A stretch of DNA of 5,767 nt from JBCDIQ01 sp039024295 (GTDB lineage: Bacteria > Bacteroidota > Bacteroidia > J057): contig JBCDIQ010000364.1 of the NCBI GenBank assembly GCA_039024295.1, positions 1-5,767 on the forward strand, in the 5' to 3' direction. Below the pieces are notes generated by a model that was not told the origin of the DNA, made no database searches, and was given only the letters and a program-made list of their open reading frames with translations. The translations under genes and the position numbers were made by a program. Position 1 is the stretch's first letter. Every line of letters starts with the position of its first letter. Positions 5,588 to 5,767 of this stretch are shown piece by piece.

Positions 5588-5767
5588 TTAAGGATGACGA
5601 TATGTTCCAGTAAGGGTATATGTAACCCCTTGATCTATCTCTGTATCTTCAATTACCAATTGATCCTCAGAAAGCTCCTTGATTGTAAAGACAATCGTAA
5701 TTCCGTCTTGGTCAGTTGTGGTAAGAATGGTCTCATCACTGTTAAAAGTCCATGTCCCAACCTCATA
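5588..5767 (-). CDS. Lipocalin-like domain protein (C-terminal 59 residues)
   Basis: The minus-strand frame is open from the right window edge to a TAA at 5588-5590, giving 59 residues; the N-terminus lies outside the window. The visible part reads GTWTFNSDETIL, then a DGITIVFTIKELSEDQLVIED stretch split over two beta strands, and ends GVTYTLTGTYRHP. A GxWxFxxDGTxL strand, a middle IxELxxxxLVLxx strand and a closing Y-rich strand are the usual pattern at the end of the small Bacteroidota lipocalin-like domain proteins (type Lipocalin_4), typically exported lipoproteins of about 130-160 residues. The signal peptide cannot be seen here. The terminator 20 bp downstream supports the stop. Ligand and role are unknown; a related beta-barrel domain family is the main alternative. 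Confidence 0.78.
   Translation of the reverse strand, partial: YEVGTWTFNSDETILTTTDQDGITIVFTIKELSEDQLVIEDTEIDQGVTYTLTGTYRHP

Overview
The window looks like a chromosomal segment of a free-living member of the Bacteroidota, probably a Saprospiria/Lewinella-like or Cytophagia-like lineage (the class is inference). The evidence is two proteins with C-terminal type IX secretion (T9SS) sorting domains, a DUF4249-type lipoprotein, a DUF2400/TIGR02757 protein, a lipocalin-like domain protein, and a putative promoter of the Bacteroidota form (TTTG, 19 bp, TAnnTTTG-like) rather than Shine-Dalgarno-led starts.

Layout: 2-808 (+) is the 3' end of a large secreted adhesin-like protein with Ig/cadherin-like repeats and a T9SS domain. 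It converges, with a 16 bp gap, on a block of minus-strand genes. Read in their own direction (right to left) these are: the end of a lipocalin-like protein (5588-5767) closed by a strong terminator (5535-5566); a double zinc-finger, single-membrane-span protein (4390-5466) with its own candidate promoter; an unusual 7-bp-periodic repeat filling the intergenic gap (4262-4377); a TIGR02757 protein (3506-4264) whose C-terminal half resembles HhH-GPD DNA glycosylases; a secreted choice-anchor-V-like protein with a cytochrome-like CX4CH motif and a T9SS domain (2567-3412), closed by a terminator (2514-2551); an orphan lipoprotein (1948-2475); and a DUF4249-type outer-membrane lipoprotein (825-1865).

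The genes do not form an obvious pathway. Most encode exported or envelope proteins: two T9SS cargoes, two lipoproteins and a membrane-anchored zinc-finger protein. The DUF2400 protein is the one clear cytoplasmic, probably nucleic-acid-related gene. No RNA gene, CRISPR array, transposase or phage gene is visible.

The most unexplained structure is the intergenic tract at 4262-4377. Ten consecutive units begin with AC (minus strand) at exactly 7-bp spacing and run up to and into the GTG start of the DUF2400 gene. They are followed by about four similar heptads in the opposite orientation, so the whole tract is also an imperfect inverted repeat. No clear new multi-gene system is evident.
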